A DNA stretch of 64,000 bases from Membranipora membranacea (taxonomy: Eukaryota; Bryozoa; Gymnolaemata; Cheilostomatida; Membraniporidae). Positions 47,946-60,784 of the stretch are shown here, piece by piece; position 1 is the first letter of the stretch; every line of letters starts with the position of its first letter. The stretch covers positions 4,531,001 through 4,595,000 of the forward strand of contig OU612066.1 in assembly GCA_914767715.1 (NCBI GenBank), given 5' to 3'. The notes beneath the pieces are model-generated. The model saw nothing but the letters and a program-made list of their open reading frames with translations. It was not told the DNA's origin and searched no databases. The translations under genes were made by a program, and so were the position numbers.

Positions 47946-50520
47946 CACAGGATATTGTGGGTACTCAGGGTTTGTATGAGATAAAGATATAATTCAACCT
48001 CCTGACAAAAGTTAAGAAATGCTTCAGCTGACCCCTTGTTAACTTTCACTTGAGTTTTAAGGGGTGTTACTGGAACTTTTACCTGAGTTTTTAAAGGTTG
48101 TTACATTACAGTTTATCCATACACGCTATTTCTAAAATTGACATGATTGCAAATAAATGATGGGTTCATTGTACGATAATCCATTTGGCGCCACAATAAA
48201 GCTCTTTTACATAATAAACTGTAGCAATTTTTTATTTCATATAGTAATGAACTATGAAACAATTATAAAAGCTTGCGGAAACGCTGCTGTCAGTATGGCA
48301 ACCGGGCTACAGTCAATCTGGCAAAAAACTTGTCCATCCTGAGCCAATTACATGTGTTCAACGCAGTCTCTTAAATGTCTAAATGGCTCTGATTTTCTTA
48401 CCAATAAACGGTTTGCAGGAGAAAAATCTCTATTTTTTGTTACACATGCTGAAGTTAGTGAAACATATGGCTAGCTAACATTCTCAGAACCTCAGAAATG
48501 GTAGCTAGCTAGCATAGGGTCACCCTAAACAAGCTCTGAGTGCTAGCCAGAGGCACTTAGATTAGAGTGACGGATGCCTTTTTGAGCAAACAACTGTTGT
48601 CCCTTTGCTCAAAATCCTCACTCTATTGGCACGGATGTAGGAAAATAATTTACAAAATTCAATCAGCAGAATAGGGCCGTTGAGCAGTGAGTGATTTGGG
48701 AGCGAAGCCTCTGTCGGGTCTCACTCAGTCAGCTGGGAGTATCAGATAGTGATGTTGGCAGTCTTTGATTAAAAGATCCTTCTTTATTAGGAAATTCCTC
48801 CTCAACCTCATCATACCAGAAACTGATGGGCTTACTGATGAGTGTAAATATTTGACAGAAGCTTTTTGTTCACCGCAAGAGAAGTTATTATTGATTGGAA
48901 AATTTCAGCTAAACCAAATGCTAAGAAACCGATGGCACAACATGCAATAATACGTTATCATTCGATGTTGTTATCAAAGCAGTTTGTTTAGTGTAGAAGT
49001 CCAATAATAAAAGTTGCATCTCCTCTATGTACCGGAAATAAACTCTCTATTTTTCATAAGGTTTACCCTTATAATTTTCTCTAGGTTTTTTTTCTTATCC
49101 TGGCTATCATAGTAAGTATTTGTGTCCTAAAGAATCTTCAGTTGAATCAGTTTTCTCCAGACCCCTTATTGTACCCATATTGGCTTATTATCAGGGATCT
49201 TTGTTTCCCTACCACCTACTCCTACTACCACCCTGTAGGGGCCATGCCACCCTGCCTAGGAAATGAGAAGGTTTTTCACAACTAAATAAAAATGTAGTTG
49301 TTCAGCATCGTACATCCTTTGTTCATTGTCATGGACAATCAACAGATGTAGAATAATGTTGTAATTCAGTTCTGAATTTTGAAGGCCATAGCCACCTCAA
49401 TAACTCTTTATCTATTATATGCAAACAAAGTATCTCTTATAATCAATGAGAGTTCAGGTTACAAATGAACACAGCAAACACTTGTAGCTTCAGTGGCTTC
49501 ACTTTTATGCCACGATCATACTCACACCTTCACACCTTGGCTTTGATGCACAAGTCAGTTTGAAAGAGGGAGAAGCTGCATAAATGGCAGACATGACATG
49601 AAACTACCACCAGACTTTTTGACATTTTTCTGCTTTAAGAGTACACTGTGGTATCGGAGCAACAAGCATGCTACGCCTATTTACATATCCTGTTGTAAAC
49701 CAAATATGGTATTGAGGGGCGCACAGCTTGGCAAGGCTTAGGACTAGTACCCTTGAGTAAGGTTAAATAACTACATGGAAGGGATGATGAATATTGTTGT
49801 ATTAAAACTTTGAACCTTGAAGATGATAGCCAACCACGAACACTCAGGGGCGTCAGTCAATGCATGAAGGTATAGGGTATAAGGCAAATCCGATTCGGAT
49901 GATTATTCAGCAAGAATTCTTGTGAAACATTTCATCCATCAGGTACTCAAACTATGCTAAAATAGAACCTCACAGAGCAGTTTCGTGCTCCTGATATTAC
50001 CTGTGCTCTATCATTATTACAGAAATGTCTTGAAACCTCCCCTATAAGTGTTACCAAGCTCAGAGGCAGCAACTACTTAGAGTTTTGCACTGTGTCATGC
50101 ACAAACCTGATGCTGCTGGGATAGGAAAGGAGTACCTATTGAATGTGGGAGGCTGATTCTGCACTGTTGGGTTTTATTACAATTGTGTTATATAACGTTT
50201 TACTTTCTGAATACCACTGACCTAACCCTATAAGATTAGGGTTTAGTTATAAGTATACAACAAATTGATATTTCATGTTTTGGCGACGTTCTCATAGTGA
50301 AATGCTGTCCTGGTGAATTATGTGGCAAACAACGGCCCTTGGAGCAATCGAGCAATGACGATTAATTCATGTGGCTCAGACATAAACTTATTACATTATG
50401 TGGGTTCATCATCATCAACAATATATCCAAAACATTAGGCAGTCGTGATTGGTCACCCAACAGAATCCACAGTCTATGATTGGTCAGCAAGCTGATTAAT
50501 CAGATGATGAGATAGCTCAA
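47946..50520. other. Intergenic sequence upstream of VMO1-like copy 2
   Basis: Counterpart of 31,110-33,640. No gene recognised. Confidence 0.4.
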
Positions 50521-50528
50521 AGAAAGTG

Positions 50529-50610
50529 TATAAATATAGCAGCTCCTGAACATTTCAGCATTGCATCTGAGTGATCAAACTAAGTAGATATAACTCAGTG
50601 ATCAAACTAG
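50529..50610 (+). promoter_or_regulatory. TATA promoter and 5'-UTR exon of VMO1-like gene, copy 2
   Basis: TATAAATA at 50,529-50,536, then the same initiator-like TCAGCATT and the AG|GTAAAA donor at 50,610/50,611. The promoter text is almost unchanged from copy 1. The sequence just upstream of the TATA box differs (CAAAGAAAGTG for CAAAGGTG). Confidence 0.55.
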
Positions 50611-50884
50611 GTAAAATGTTTGTATTTCATTTAGATAACTTGAAGCTTACACTTGATAATCATTCGGTCATTCTGATGGAGTTGAATGGTGAAGAGGAAC
50701 AAAAAATTGATTCAGTAGTGATTGCTGACATGACCCTCAGCTAATGATGACATGTTACTTCGGTGACATGTTGATCAATGATGAGTTGTAATTCACTATT
50801 TGCACTCGTCAGATTCTTAATTCTTTTCACTGTAAACTATAAGAGTTTGATTATATATCTCTTTTTGATAGACAGGTGATAAGA

Positions 50885-52826
50885 ATGTTGGGGAGTGTAC
50901 TAGTTACTTTCCTATTAGTCGCATGCTGTGATGCTCAGGCTGTATCGGGAAGAGATGACTATTTCTCTACTTTATCGCCTTACACTAGCACAAACATGGG
51001 AGAGTGGGGGGCCGTAGACTGGTGTCCTGAGGGTACGTTTGCTCTTGAGTTTAGGATGAAGGTCGACATTCCTGGTGAACATGCGTGTGATTTGGATAAT
51101 TCAGGAGTGAGCTCAGTGGGGATAAAGTGCAGGCTAGTAACAAGTTAGATTAAGAATCATATATCCATTTTATATTCATATCATAACATTATTATCAGTG
51201 TTAGAAATGAGTGAGAACACGGAGTTCCCACAAATAAATATTTAGGGGGAACTCTAAGAACACAGTTCCCGCGAAATTCTGTGTTTATAACAGTGTGGAA
51301 ATGTCTCTTTTTGACCAGATTTCAATCATAATCATATACCAATAACAGATCTATATTTCTGATTAGATATTATGCTCAACAGCATGGATTTGCATAATTT
51401 GATATAGATATTGCAAAAAAATTGCCTGCAGCTGCATTGAAGCCAAATTGACTGCTGTTGCCTTGTAGAGTAGAGTTCCGAGAACAATGTCCACTTAGGT
51501 CAGTGCACTGATTATTATATAAATTTGGTACAAAGTATCCATATCTTCTATATTAGATCTAGAATATATTCATTAGATATATTCGAATAGCCAACAAATA
51601 TCAGATGATTCCATAACAAAATAAAATGTTTCTGCGCTTTGATCAAATCTATACATGATACCCCACTTTTATCACAATTGTATCCGGTGTCACTTCTGTC
51701 ACAATTATTGCATCTGTCACATCTTTCAGACAAGTGATTTAAATTCTTTCTGGGTTTTATAGTCCTCCTTTATGCGAAGGGTCATATGGAAACAACAAAT
51801 GGGTATTCTCTGCACAAGGAAACTGGGGGGAGTTGACCACACCCAACTCTTGCCCACATGGCTATGTTTTGATTGGAGCCCGGGTTAGATCAGCGCCACA
51901 TGTAGAAGGAGTTGACAACCTTGGAGGTTTGTAACCGGCTGGCTGTGGCAGCCCTTATTTTATTTTATATTTTGCGTTCACTGTAAATGAACACTTATTA
52001 GGTTGTTGTCCTCACACCATATTCATTTCTCTTCTCAGAAAAAGTGAGAACAGAGCACTTCCTTTCCAAATGTTTAATAGACAAATTAGAAGCTACATTT
52101 TTTCTAGTTTCAATTTCAAAACACATTGGATAACCTTAGTAATTATCTGTTTAATGTAGAGTAAAGCTGCTGATTGTCTGCAGCATGATAACTAAATGAC
52201 TCGATTTCTAAAATTAACGTCTAACGTTTTTTTCTCCCTTTTTACAGCTACAGATTTCAGCTTCATATGTAGACATTTAGCTAAGACCAGCCTGAAACAG
52301 ACCCTCTATGGTCAGGGACAATCTGCCGGTACGTGGGGAACCTACAGAGAGTGTCCAAGTGATACAGCTATATGTGGAATATCTACACAGGTACAGGCAG
52401 TTCAAGACCACAGCACTGGAGATAACACAGCCCTCAATGCGGCCAAGTTCTTCTGTTGTAACTTACCTAGTACCTGTTCCACATTGGATTTCATATTTAA
52501 GGTATGTAGTAACCAAACCTTACAAAGCAACTCGGCTTCCCATAATGATTATATTTTTACTCTTAACCGATAAACTTTTCTATGCCTTTGTTGAGTGTAA
52601 TTTGTAAAGTAGGTTGTCTCTCAATCATAACAAAAGTCAGTTTTATCTGCTCCAGTTTTGTTTTGGGCGTTTTACTTGATAAACAATTCAATAACAAAAC
52701 CTTCTACAACAGAAAGTTTGTATAATAATGATATCAATTTTATTTGCTGATTAAGTCATTTCTAACGCATATGACAGGAACTCAACAATAATATGTACAT
52801 ATTATAATTTGCAGGATGTAGAGTAG
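50885..52826 (+). CDS. VMO1-like: Secreted VMO1-like protein, copy 2
   Basis: Exons 50,885-51,132, 51,763-51,926, 52,248-52,501 and 52,815-52,826 repeat the structure of copy 1 with all splice sites intact; 225 residues. Compared with copy 1 I count six amino-acid changes (IW to LS after YFST, L to H in GEHACD, and L, G, R to F, S, I in TDFSFIC) and about six silent changes in the coding part. The signal peptide, all the Cys and the GDNTALNAAKFFCC signature are kept. The three changes clustered before the second repeat's terminal Cys could affect that blade. Both genes look functional. They are either true paralogues or alleles placed in tandem by assembly. Confidence 0.87.
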
Positions 52827-54141
52827 ACTTCACACAGAAGGACTTTATTAGCTGAACAACATGATCAGTCATACAGAGAACACCTGATAATATGACAATA
52901 TATTACAATATGTCACAATTATCAGGAACATCTACTAATATGATATATATTACTATATGTATAACATCTAGTAAAAACTGTTTATTATCTAAATCCTTCC
53001 TTTCGCTAATAATTTGTTGCTGACATGAAAAAAATCAATTGATAACCAAATAATAAATAAATGAATAATAACACTTAGATATGCCTACAGTTTTTACTAT
53101 CAGACTCTGGAAGCAAATGGGTTCCTGAATCCAATCTTTGTATCAAATATAAACTAATTTTGAGTCATGAGATTCATGAAGTTTCTCATCTCTTAACTGA
53201 CCGGACTGGCAGACCAAACAGACTAGAATATTAATTGCTGAACAGACAGTGACCGTATTTTAAAGTGCTTGTAAAGGGAACAGGTTTTTGGTATCATTCT
53301 AGAGCTCTCAGTCTAGTTTAGAACATTATGCTATGTCAAAAAGCAGCCTGTGGCCCAGTTAAGAATTATCTTCACTCAAAGTTGGGATGAGAAGGTACTA
53401 AAATGGTACTATTTTTCTCCTTTGGAGTTGTGATCACTTGTAGAAAATAGTACCTTTTTAGTACCTTAGATTATAATGGGAATATACAGTATATCGTAAA
53501 TAAGACTTTTTGTTATGACACAGTGGTTTTGATATTCCCTGCATACAATATTAAACCACACAGAATTTATCTATTGAATGAATGACTGAATACAATGCAA
53601 AGTTAATCTGTCCCATGTTATGTGGCTTAGCTGGTAAAATGGGATAGTGTATAAAATTTCATAATTGACTGACAAAGCAAACGATCGATCGAAATCACGC
53701 ACGGCAAAAAATACAACTCTAGCTCATCCGACAGCAAGAGTGAAAATTATGGGGAGATTAACAGATCCAGTGAGAGCGAGATTGAATATCATTCAGGAGG
53801 CAATTGTAGCAAATCGACGTCGAGTCCATGTGATTATCATAGGGAAGATGTCCCTGAGGTAGTCACACCAATGAACTTAGTTCATTGGTCACACCACTAA
53901 GTTTAAATCTGTATGAATTCGGCCACTTGAAATAACCCACAGTGCTTTGACAGATACAACATTTTCTGTTAACCATGGTTACTGCTGGAGATAGAAATTG
54001 GCAATATAAAGGCAGATCAATACATGGCTAAAGTATTTCAAGGGTTTGTTTATATTTATTTGATGAATAAATGAGATAGAAGCTACATGGATTGTATTAA
54101 AGATTATAAATACTAAGATATGACATTCCAATCACACCTTT
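52827..54141. other. 3' region of VMO1-like copy 2 and non-duplicated sequence
   Basis: 52,827-53,257 is shared with block 1, the rest is not. At 53,673-53,900 on the plus strand an open frame without a start is Ser/Glu-rich (SSSSDSKSENYGE) and could be an exon; no firm splice sites. A 21-bp palindrome lies at 53,868-53,888. Confidence 0.35.
53868..53888. repeat. 21-bp perfect palindrome
   Basis: CCAATGAAC-TTA-GTTCATTGG, flanked by GTCACA and TCACACC. It resembles the palindrome at 6,425-6,451 (shared AATGAACT...AGTTCATT). Confidence 0.6.
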
Positions 54142-57100
54142 ATGACATTTTCCCAATGTGATTTTCCCACCTAGCCTTTTCCCCACCTGGCCATTTTCCC
54201 ACCTCCCTTTATCCCACCCAGCCATTTTCCCAACAAGCCATATTCCCACCAGGAAATTTTCCCACATATCCGTTTTCCCACCAATAAGATTTCTCACTGA
54301 TCCATTTTCTCACCGGGATGTTTTTCCACCGATCTGTTTTCCCACCATGATATTTTCTCACTAAGCTGTTTTCCCACCTGGACGTTTTCTCACCAATCCA
54401 TTTTCCCACCTTGACGTTTTCCCACCGATCCATTTTTCCACCCGGATGTTTCCCACTTGCTATTTTCCCACTATTGCTTTTTTTCAAATGAATGCTGGTA
54501 GCTTCTTTCTAGCTTTCTATTTTTTTGTTCCTTTTCCTTCCGCTCTTTTTCACAACATTAAATTGTTATTTGAAAGTTAAAGACTCCTTGGTTCACCTAA
54601 GGGACTGTTGTCAGATTTATGGGGGCGCCTGTTTATAAACAGAAGGTGCACACAAAATCTTGGAATGAACATCGACTGGAACAAACGTCGACGGGATTGA
54701 ACTTACTGGAATGAACGTTGTCTAGTATGAAAGTAAAAAATCCTGAAATGAACGTGGAAAGTGCTGGATTGAACGCTGACTACATAAGTTGGTATAAAGA
54801 GTCAACAGGAGAGCAACTCCCCAAAATAATTGTGTTATAAAACCAGCATACGTCTTATGAACAATAACTTTAACAATGCTTGTAACAATCAGGGTTTTGG
54901 TTTAAATTTATAATTTGTGATTATGCTAAGGTAATTCAATATAGCCATGCCAAACCACATGTGCTGCGCATTTCGTACTATTTGTATTTATTTATTATGT
55001 TTGGTACCGGTATCCGCAGCCGGTCTTGACAAGCTCAGTTTGGTGGGGGAGGGTGGGAATTTCCCTGCATCACCCGCTGTAGCTCGATTCTACCTTTGCG
55101 GTAGCATCCTAAAATGAGTAGGGGTGTAGACTCTGTTATGTACATTTTAAGACAAAAAGATTTAAAAAATCAATTAAAAACCTCCGACAGTGATAGGATG
55201 TGACAGACGTCTTAAAAACTAGCAGTTGATATGACGTCATCGATTGGATTGCATCGTGATTTTGGTATGTTTCCATACATTGTACATAGGTGATAGATAA
55301 AAGCGCATCTTTATGTTCTTGTCACGAACATAACAGATGTGATAACTTAACCACATTGGTGATACAAGTTAGCTATTTCAATAAATGACAACTAGTGGAC
55401 AGCGTGCAGGGAAAACAACGTGCACTGCCACAATTACCATTACAAAAAATGAATGTTCACAGATAACAGTGAACCAAGGTGCAAACTACTACGATTCATT
55501 AGTTGCACCTGATTTCGTTATTGCTTGACCATCGTTTTGCTGATGAATATACAAAGGGTCACTGTTTCTCTTTCATTATTTCATTACCATTTCAGTTTTT
55601 TGCACTAAATTCCTGCTTGATTCCATCTAGCCATCAGAAATTAAGTCCCTCATCATAAACAGATGTGAGTGCCTTTGTGAATGATCATCATTAATTTCCA
55701 CAATTATTTTGGGGAGCTGCTCTTGCGTTGATTCTATATACTAATGTAGTCTACGTTCAATCCAGCACTTTTGATGTTCATTCCAGGGTTTTCGACTTTC
55801 ATACCAGTCTACTTTTATTCCAGCTAATTTCAATCCCGTTGGCGTTCATTCCAGCCGACGGTCATTCCAATCCGCTGCGCACACCAGCATATGATATGAT
55901 CAAATTCTAGGGTGCATGACCTAATATGCCGATTTGTATTTTTAACAGGAATTTGATCACAAATAAATTTTTTTGTTTCGCCAATTCTTGTTCGGAATTG
56001 GATGAAAATTGTAAAATTATTGGTTTTCAATCAAATCGCTTTATTCTTCTGAAGAGAAGACTAAATACTATTCTGCGTTTAATCAATATTAAGTCACTAA
56101 CAAGGAGTGAGTACGAGCTGAGAGCAGGAAGATCCATAGCGACATCTCCGGTAAACCTGGCGAAGTGCACAAGGCCCCCCGGAAAACAGGGAGTACCGTG
56201 CGCATTCGAAACAATTTTAATAGAAATAGATCACATCATTGTTTTTTCTTTCTTCCTCTAAAATGTTTCACCTTAGTATTGCAAGTAGTTTTCATTTCTT
56301 TTTACAAGTGGAAACAACTCTAATGTTTCAAACTGTTGGTATGGTAAAAGCAGGGAGGGTCCCTGGTGAAAGCAAATAATTGTTGAAACTTTATTATCCT
56401 TCATTGTCATCTCGGAAAGGATCTTGTGCGTAAATATACATAGAGTGGAAATTTCTTTACATTGTTTGGTGGTTGATTGATAAAAGCTTGAAAAACAGTA
56501 AAACAATCTTTACTGAAAGCCATGTAGCGGATAACATATCGATGGTCGAGAGGCAATTCGGTAAATGTCCGCTATTTCTCGATTTCTGCTTTCATATGAT
56601 GCAAGCTTAATTTTGTAGAGTGAAATGGCCAATAACAAAATATGATAGTCTCTTCAGCTTGGGCAATGATTAAATGGCCAAAACTTTTGAGAATTGGCAT
56701 AGGCACCATCAATTTGTTTTGTCGGAAAAGAAGTATATAACAAGGAGGAAATTTTGATGAAATCAACACTTGGACTAACTTGTGCAATAAAAAACTCAAA
56801 TCAAAATCAACCCGTAACTTATGAAATCAACTCACATCTCCATTTCCAAAGCTATAACTTTCTCCAGTGTTGGCTTGATGTGAACATTGTTAACGTATTT
56901 GTGAATGTGAACAGCTTAGCTTGCAAAAAGGCTGCGAAGGAAAAACTGAGCGGTGAAAAATTTGTGTGGTGGGAAAACAGCCCTGTGGTAAATTGTCCTG
57001 TTGGGAAAATTGTTTGGTGAGAAATTTTCCTTTTGGGAAAACTGTTTGGTGGGAAAACGGCCTGGTGGGAAAATGACTTGTTGAGCAAATGTCTGGGTGG

Positions 57101-57303
57101 AAAAATGGATTAGTGGGAAAACGTCCAGGTGGGAAACTAGATTGGTGGGAAAACGTGCAGGTGGGAAAATGGCACAGTGGGAAATCAACCAGGTGGGATA
57201 ATGGCTCGGTGGGAAAATGTACAGGTGGGAAAACGGCAGAGTGGGATAATGGGAGGTGGGAAAATGGCTTGGTGGGAAAATGACATTGGGAAAATGGGGC
57301 GGA
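54142..57303. mobile_element. Element with TTTTCCCACC-minisatellite ends, block 2, with a nested element
   Basis: Left array 54,142-54,475 (starts GACATTTTCCCAATGTGATT) and right array 56,940-57,303 (ends GACATTGGGAAAATGGGGCG) face each other over ~3.2 kb. The left flank is not 5S spacer, unlike block 1. Inside lies the TTCATTCCAG-type element at about 54,650-55,890. No transposase. Confidence 0.75.
54650..55890. mobile_element. Nested element with TTCATTCCAG-minisatellite ends (~1.24 kb)
   Basis: The left array (54,660-54,783) has the GGAATGAACGT orientation and the right array (55,745-55,880) the opposite orientation. The outermost text is related (left GGTGCACACA, right reverse-complemented GGTGTGCGCA). 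The exact termini and target duplication could not be fixed. Block 1 keeps only the right half. Confidence 0.65.
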
Positions 57304-60206
57304 TTCATGTTTAGTACCGGTAACGGTAGCTGGTCTTGACAAGCTAAGTTTGGTGGGGGAGGGTGGGAAGTTTCCCACCTCCTGCTATGGCTCTATTCTA
57401 CCTTTGAGGTAGCGCCCTAAAGTGAGTAGTGGTGTAGAGTCTGTTGTGTACATTTTAAAACAAAGGTTTTAAAAACTTGATTAAAAACCTCTGACGGTGA
57501 TGGACTTGGCAGTCGGCTAAAGACTAGCAGTTGATATGACGTCCTCGATTGAATTGCAACATGATTTTGGTATGTGTCCATACAATTTACTTAGGTGATA
57601 GACAAAAACACATCTTTACGTTTTTGTCACAGACATAACGGATGTGCTAACTGTACCACATTGGTGATACGAGTTAGCTATTTCGATAAATGACGAGACG
57701 ACTGGTGGACAGCGTGCAGGGAAAACAGTGTGCACAGTCACAATAACCATTACAAAAAATGAATGTTCACAGGTAACAGTGAACCGAGAAGTAAACTACT
57801 ACGATTCATCAGATACACCTGATTTCGTTAATGCTTGAATATTGTTTTGCTGATGAAATATACAAAGGGTTTCTCTTTCAATATTTCATTACCATTACAG
57901 CTTTTGTACTTAATTCCTGCTTCATTCCATATAGCCATCAGAAATTTAGTAACCATCATCATAAACAGATGTGAGTGCCTTTGTGATTGATCATCATTAG
58001 TTTACACAATTATTTTAGAGAGTTGCTCTCGCGTTGCTTCTATATACTAATGTAGTCGATGCTCAATCCAGCACTTTCTACGTTCATTCCAGGATTTTAG
58101 ACTTTCATACCAGTCTATGTTCATTCATGCTAATTTCAATCCTGTCGGCTTTCATTCCATCCACGTTCATTCCAGTCCCCTGCACAAACCAGTATGATCA
58201 ACTCTTGTTGGGGATTGGATGAAATTGTTAAAATTATTGGTTTTCAATCAAATCGCTTTAGTCTTCTGAAGAGAAGTCTAAAAGTCTATACAGCATTTAA
58301 TCATTATTACGTCACCAACAAGAAGTGAGCAGTAAGAGCGGGGAGCAGGAATACCCATAGCTAAATACTCCAGTAAACCTGGCGAAGTGCACAAGGGCGC
58401 CCAGAAACAGGGAGCACTTTGCGCATTTGGAAGAATTTTAATAGAAATAGATCACAGCATTGTTTTTTCTTGTACAAAAAAAGACAACATACATTAATTA
58501 CCCGTCAAAAATGTTTCATAAGGTGGCAAGTTTTGGACGCTTCTAATTTGTAATAACTAAGTTTCCGGACCAAAGCTGGATGGTTTGACATCACTCACAA
58601 AATTTCCAACTGCGGCATGGCATTCAGATTCAGTTATTGTCTGATGATCTCCTAAAGCAATAGAGGAGCCAGCATAATTCCTATGAATTCATTTAAGATT
58701 TATTGATATAAAAGGTGCTTATTAATTTTGTCTTTGTTGTGGAAAGAATTTGAATTGTTATTGTTGGACACTACTTTGCCTGTGCAGTCATTGATGTATA
58801 TGAGGAAAAGAGTTGGGGCAAGTGTTTCTTGGTGAAGTTCTATTTCGATATCGGTCTAACTTCACAATTTTAACAAATATAACTCACTGGCGTAAATATG
58901 ATTCCGATAGCCTAAGGGCACTGTCAATAATTTCCTCTATAATATTTTATGGTCGAATATTTTGGTGGTAAATACATTTGGAGTAAAAAAAATATAAAAT
59001 AGTTATTCAGGTCTCTAATTGTTTTAGGAGAAGTTGTCCCCTGTTTGAACATGGAATTTCCTTTTACTGTATTTTAATAGCTGGAGGCAAAAAGCGGGGC
59101 TATAATGAAAAGATTTTGCAGATGGAATTTTTTCAGTTTCTTATTTTTAAGCTTTGTATTTCTCAAATTTACCAACCTAAAAAAAAGAAAATACCTGTTG
59201 AACGACATTAGATTTATCACACGGTGACGGGTTATGGTTTTCACACAGTTTCGATAGACTATACTAGAACCCGTACAAGGTCTGGAGTGCGGGTTTACAT
59301 GGAAGGCCAAACATTATTTTAAACAAACTTTTCGAATATTATCACATTTTTGGTATATATACTTGCCTTAGATCCCTTTGAACTTGCAAAGAAGGGGCAC
59401 AGGTTGACTATTTAATATGCATTTTAAAGTTTTTACCGAATCCATAACTTTGTTGGTCGTGTTTTTATATGGTATTTCTGTGTCCAATGGAAAATTCACT
59501 GATTAAAAGCCTTCAACATGGAGGAAATAAATAGTACGCGTTACAGCATGTTATGACGCCATAATCTTAACAATACTTTAATTCATCAGATAATGTAGAC
59601 AGAGCATAGAACCAAATTGCACCACAACAAGCTGTGAATAAATATGCTTACAAAAGCGCAGTCTTTGGTTTACAAGTATAATTAACCAAGTATCATCTAT
59701 GCCTTGTCTGCTTTAAATAGCCACCTTTATTTAACAGCACAGATTCTTCAATGCAATCATATTTATGTTCACGCTTATTGGTGATCACCAATTGCATTAA
59801 GTATTGCAGGTAGTTGTACCTTCTTTTTACAAGTGGAAACAATTCTAATGTTTCAAACTATTGATATAGTAAAAGCAGGAAGGGTGCCTATTCAAAAGAA
59901 ATAATTGTTGTTACTTGAATGATATTCATTGTCATCTCGGATGGGATCGGTCGCCTGAATTACATAGAGTGAGAATTTTTTTACATTGTTGGTGGTTGAT
60001 TGATTTGATAGAAGTTTAACAATCTTTACTGAAAGCCATGTGACAGATAACATTATGATTTAAGCTTAGTTTTGTAGAATGATATGGCCAATAAATCTTA
60101 ATATGATAATCTCTTTAGCCCCTTTGATTAAATGGCTCAAAACTTTTGAGAATTGGCATGTGCATGACTAATTTGTTTTGTCAAAAAAGTAGTTAATAAC
60201 AAGGAG
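57304..60206. repeat. Second internal unit of the TTTTCCCACC element, block 2
   Basis: Counterpart of 40,613-43,505, with a TTCATTCCAG array at 58,070-58,195. It lacks the outer right TTTTCCCACC array because block 2 homology ends first. No coding signal. Confidence 0.6.
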
Positions 60207-60784
60207 ACAATTCTGCCCACTGTTGGTAAAAAGCGTTATCAGCTGATAATTATGGGTATACCTCAGCCACCCTAGACATCCAATGCAATCAGCACAATAT
60301 GATGGCATGTCATTAAAATTACTCAAGTGATTAATTTTAAGCAAAAATTTGAACAAATAATCAATTAAGCTTAGCGCTAATCCATATTGTTGTGATTGAG
60401 GTGCATATTGTTGCATGAATACACTAGGCAATCTGCTGTAGAAAAGCATTATCAGCTGGTATTATGTTTTGCATGCAGTTCACTAGAGATTTTGATTATG
60501 TCATAATGCTGCAAAACCAATATATATATACTTTTTATTGGCATCAAAAGTCAAATTCATTTTTCTAAGTTGAGAACTGAACCCATTTTCCATCGATGGT
60601 GGCATTTTATTGTATATTTAAGGTAACAGTTGATCAAGTGTTGATCTCGGCAAAAAAAGGCATAAACTTTTATGTCACATCGGAGAAAAAAACAGGAGTA
60701 CCAGAAATTCAGAGATATGGTGGATGAAATACTGATAAAATATATTTGTGGAACGAAAAACATGATATAGTAAAACCAATAAAT
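60207..60784. other. No gene recognised
   Basis: AT-rich. The text AAAAAGCGTTATCAGCTGAT (60,228) and AAAAGCATTATCAGCTGGTA (60,442) form a direct-repeat pair. It may contain the decayed 3' side of the DUF7869 element, but I see no AATGCCATTG-type array. Confidence 0.35.

Larger units (their letters stand above)
44829..60206. repeat. Segmental duplication, block 2 (~15.4 kb)
   Basis: Direct counterpart of block 1, lacking the extra 2.8-kb tandem unit. Homology ends at 60,206, where CAAGGAGACAATT continues differently (43,505 in block 1). It carries the second VMO1-like gene. The left break lies in 5S-derived sequence. Confidence 0.9.
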
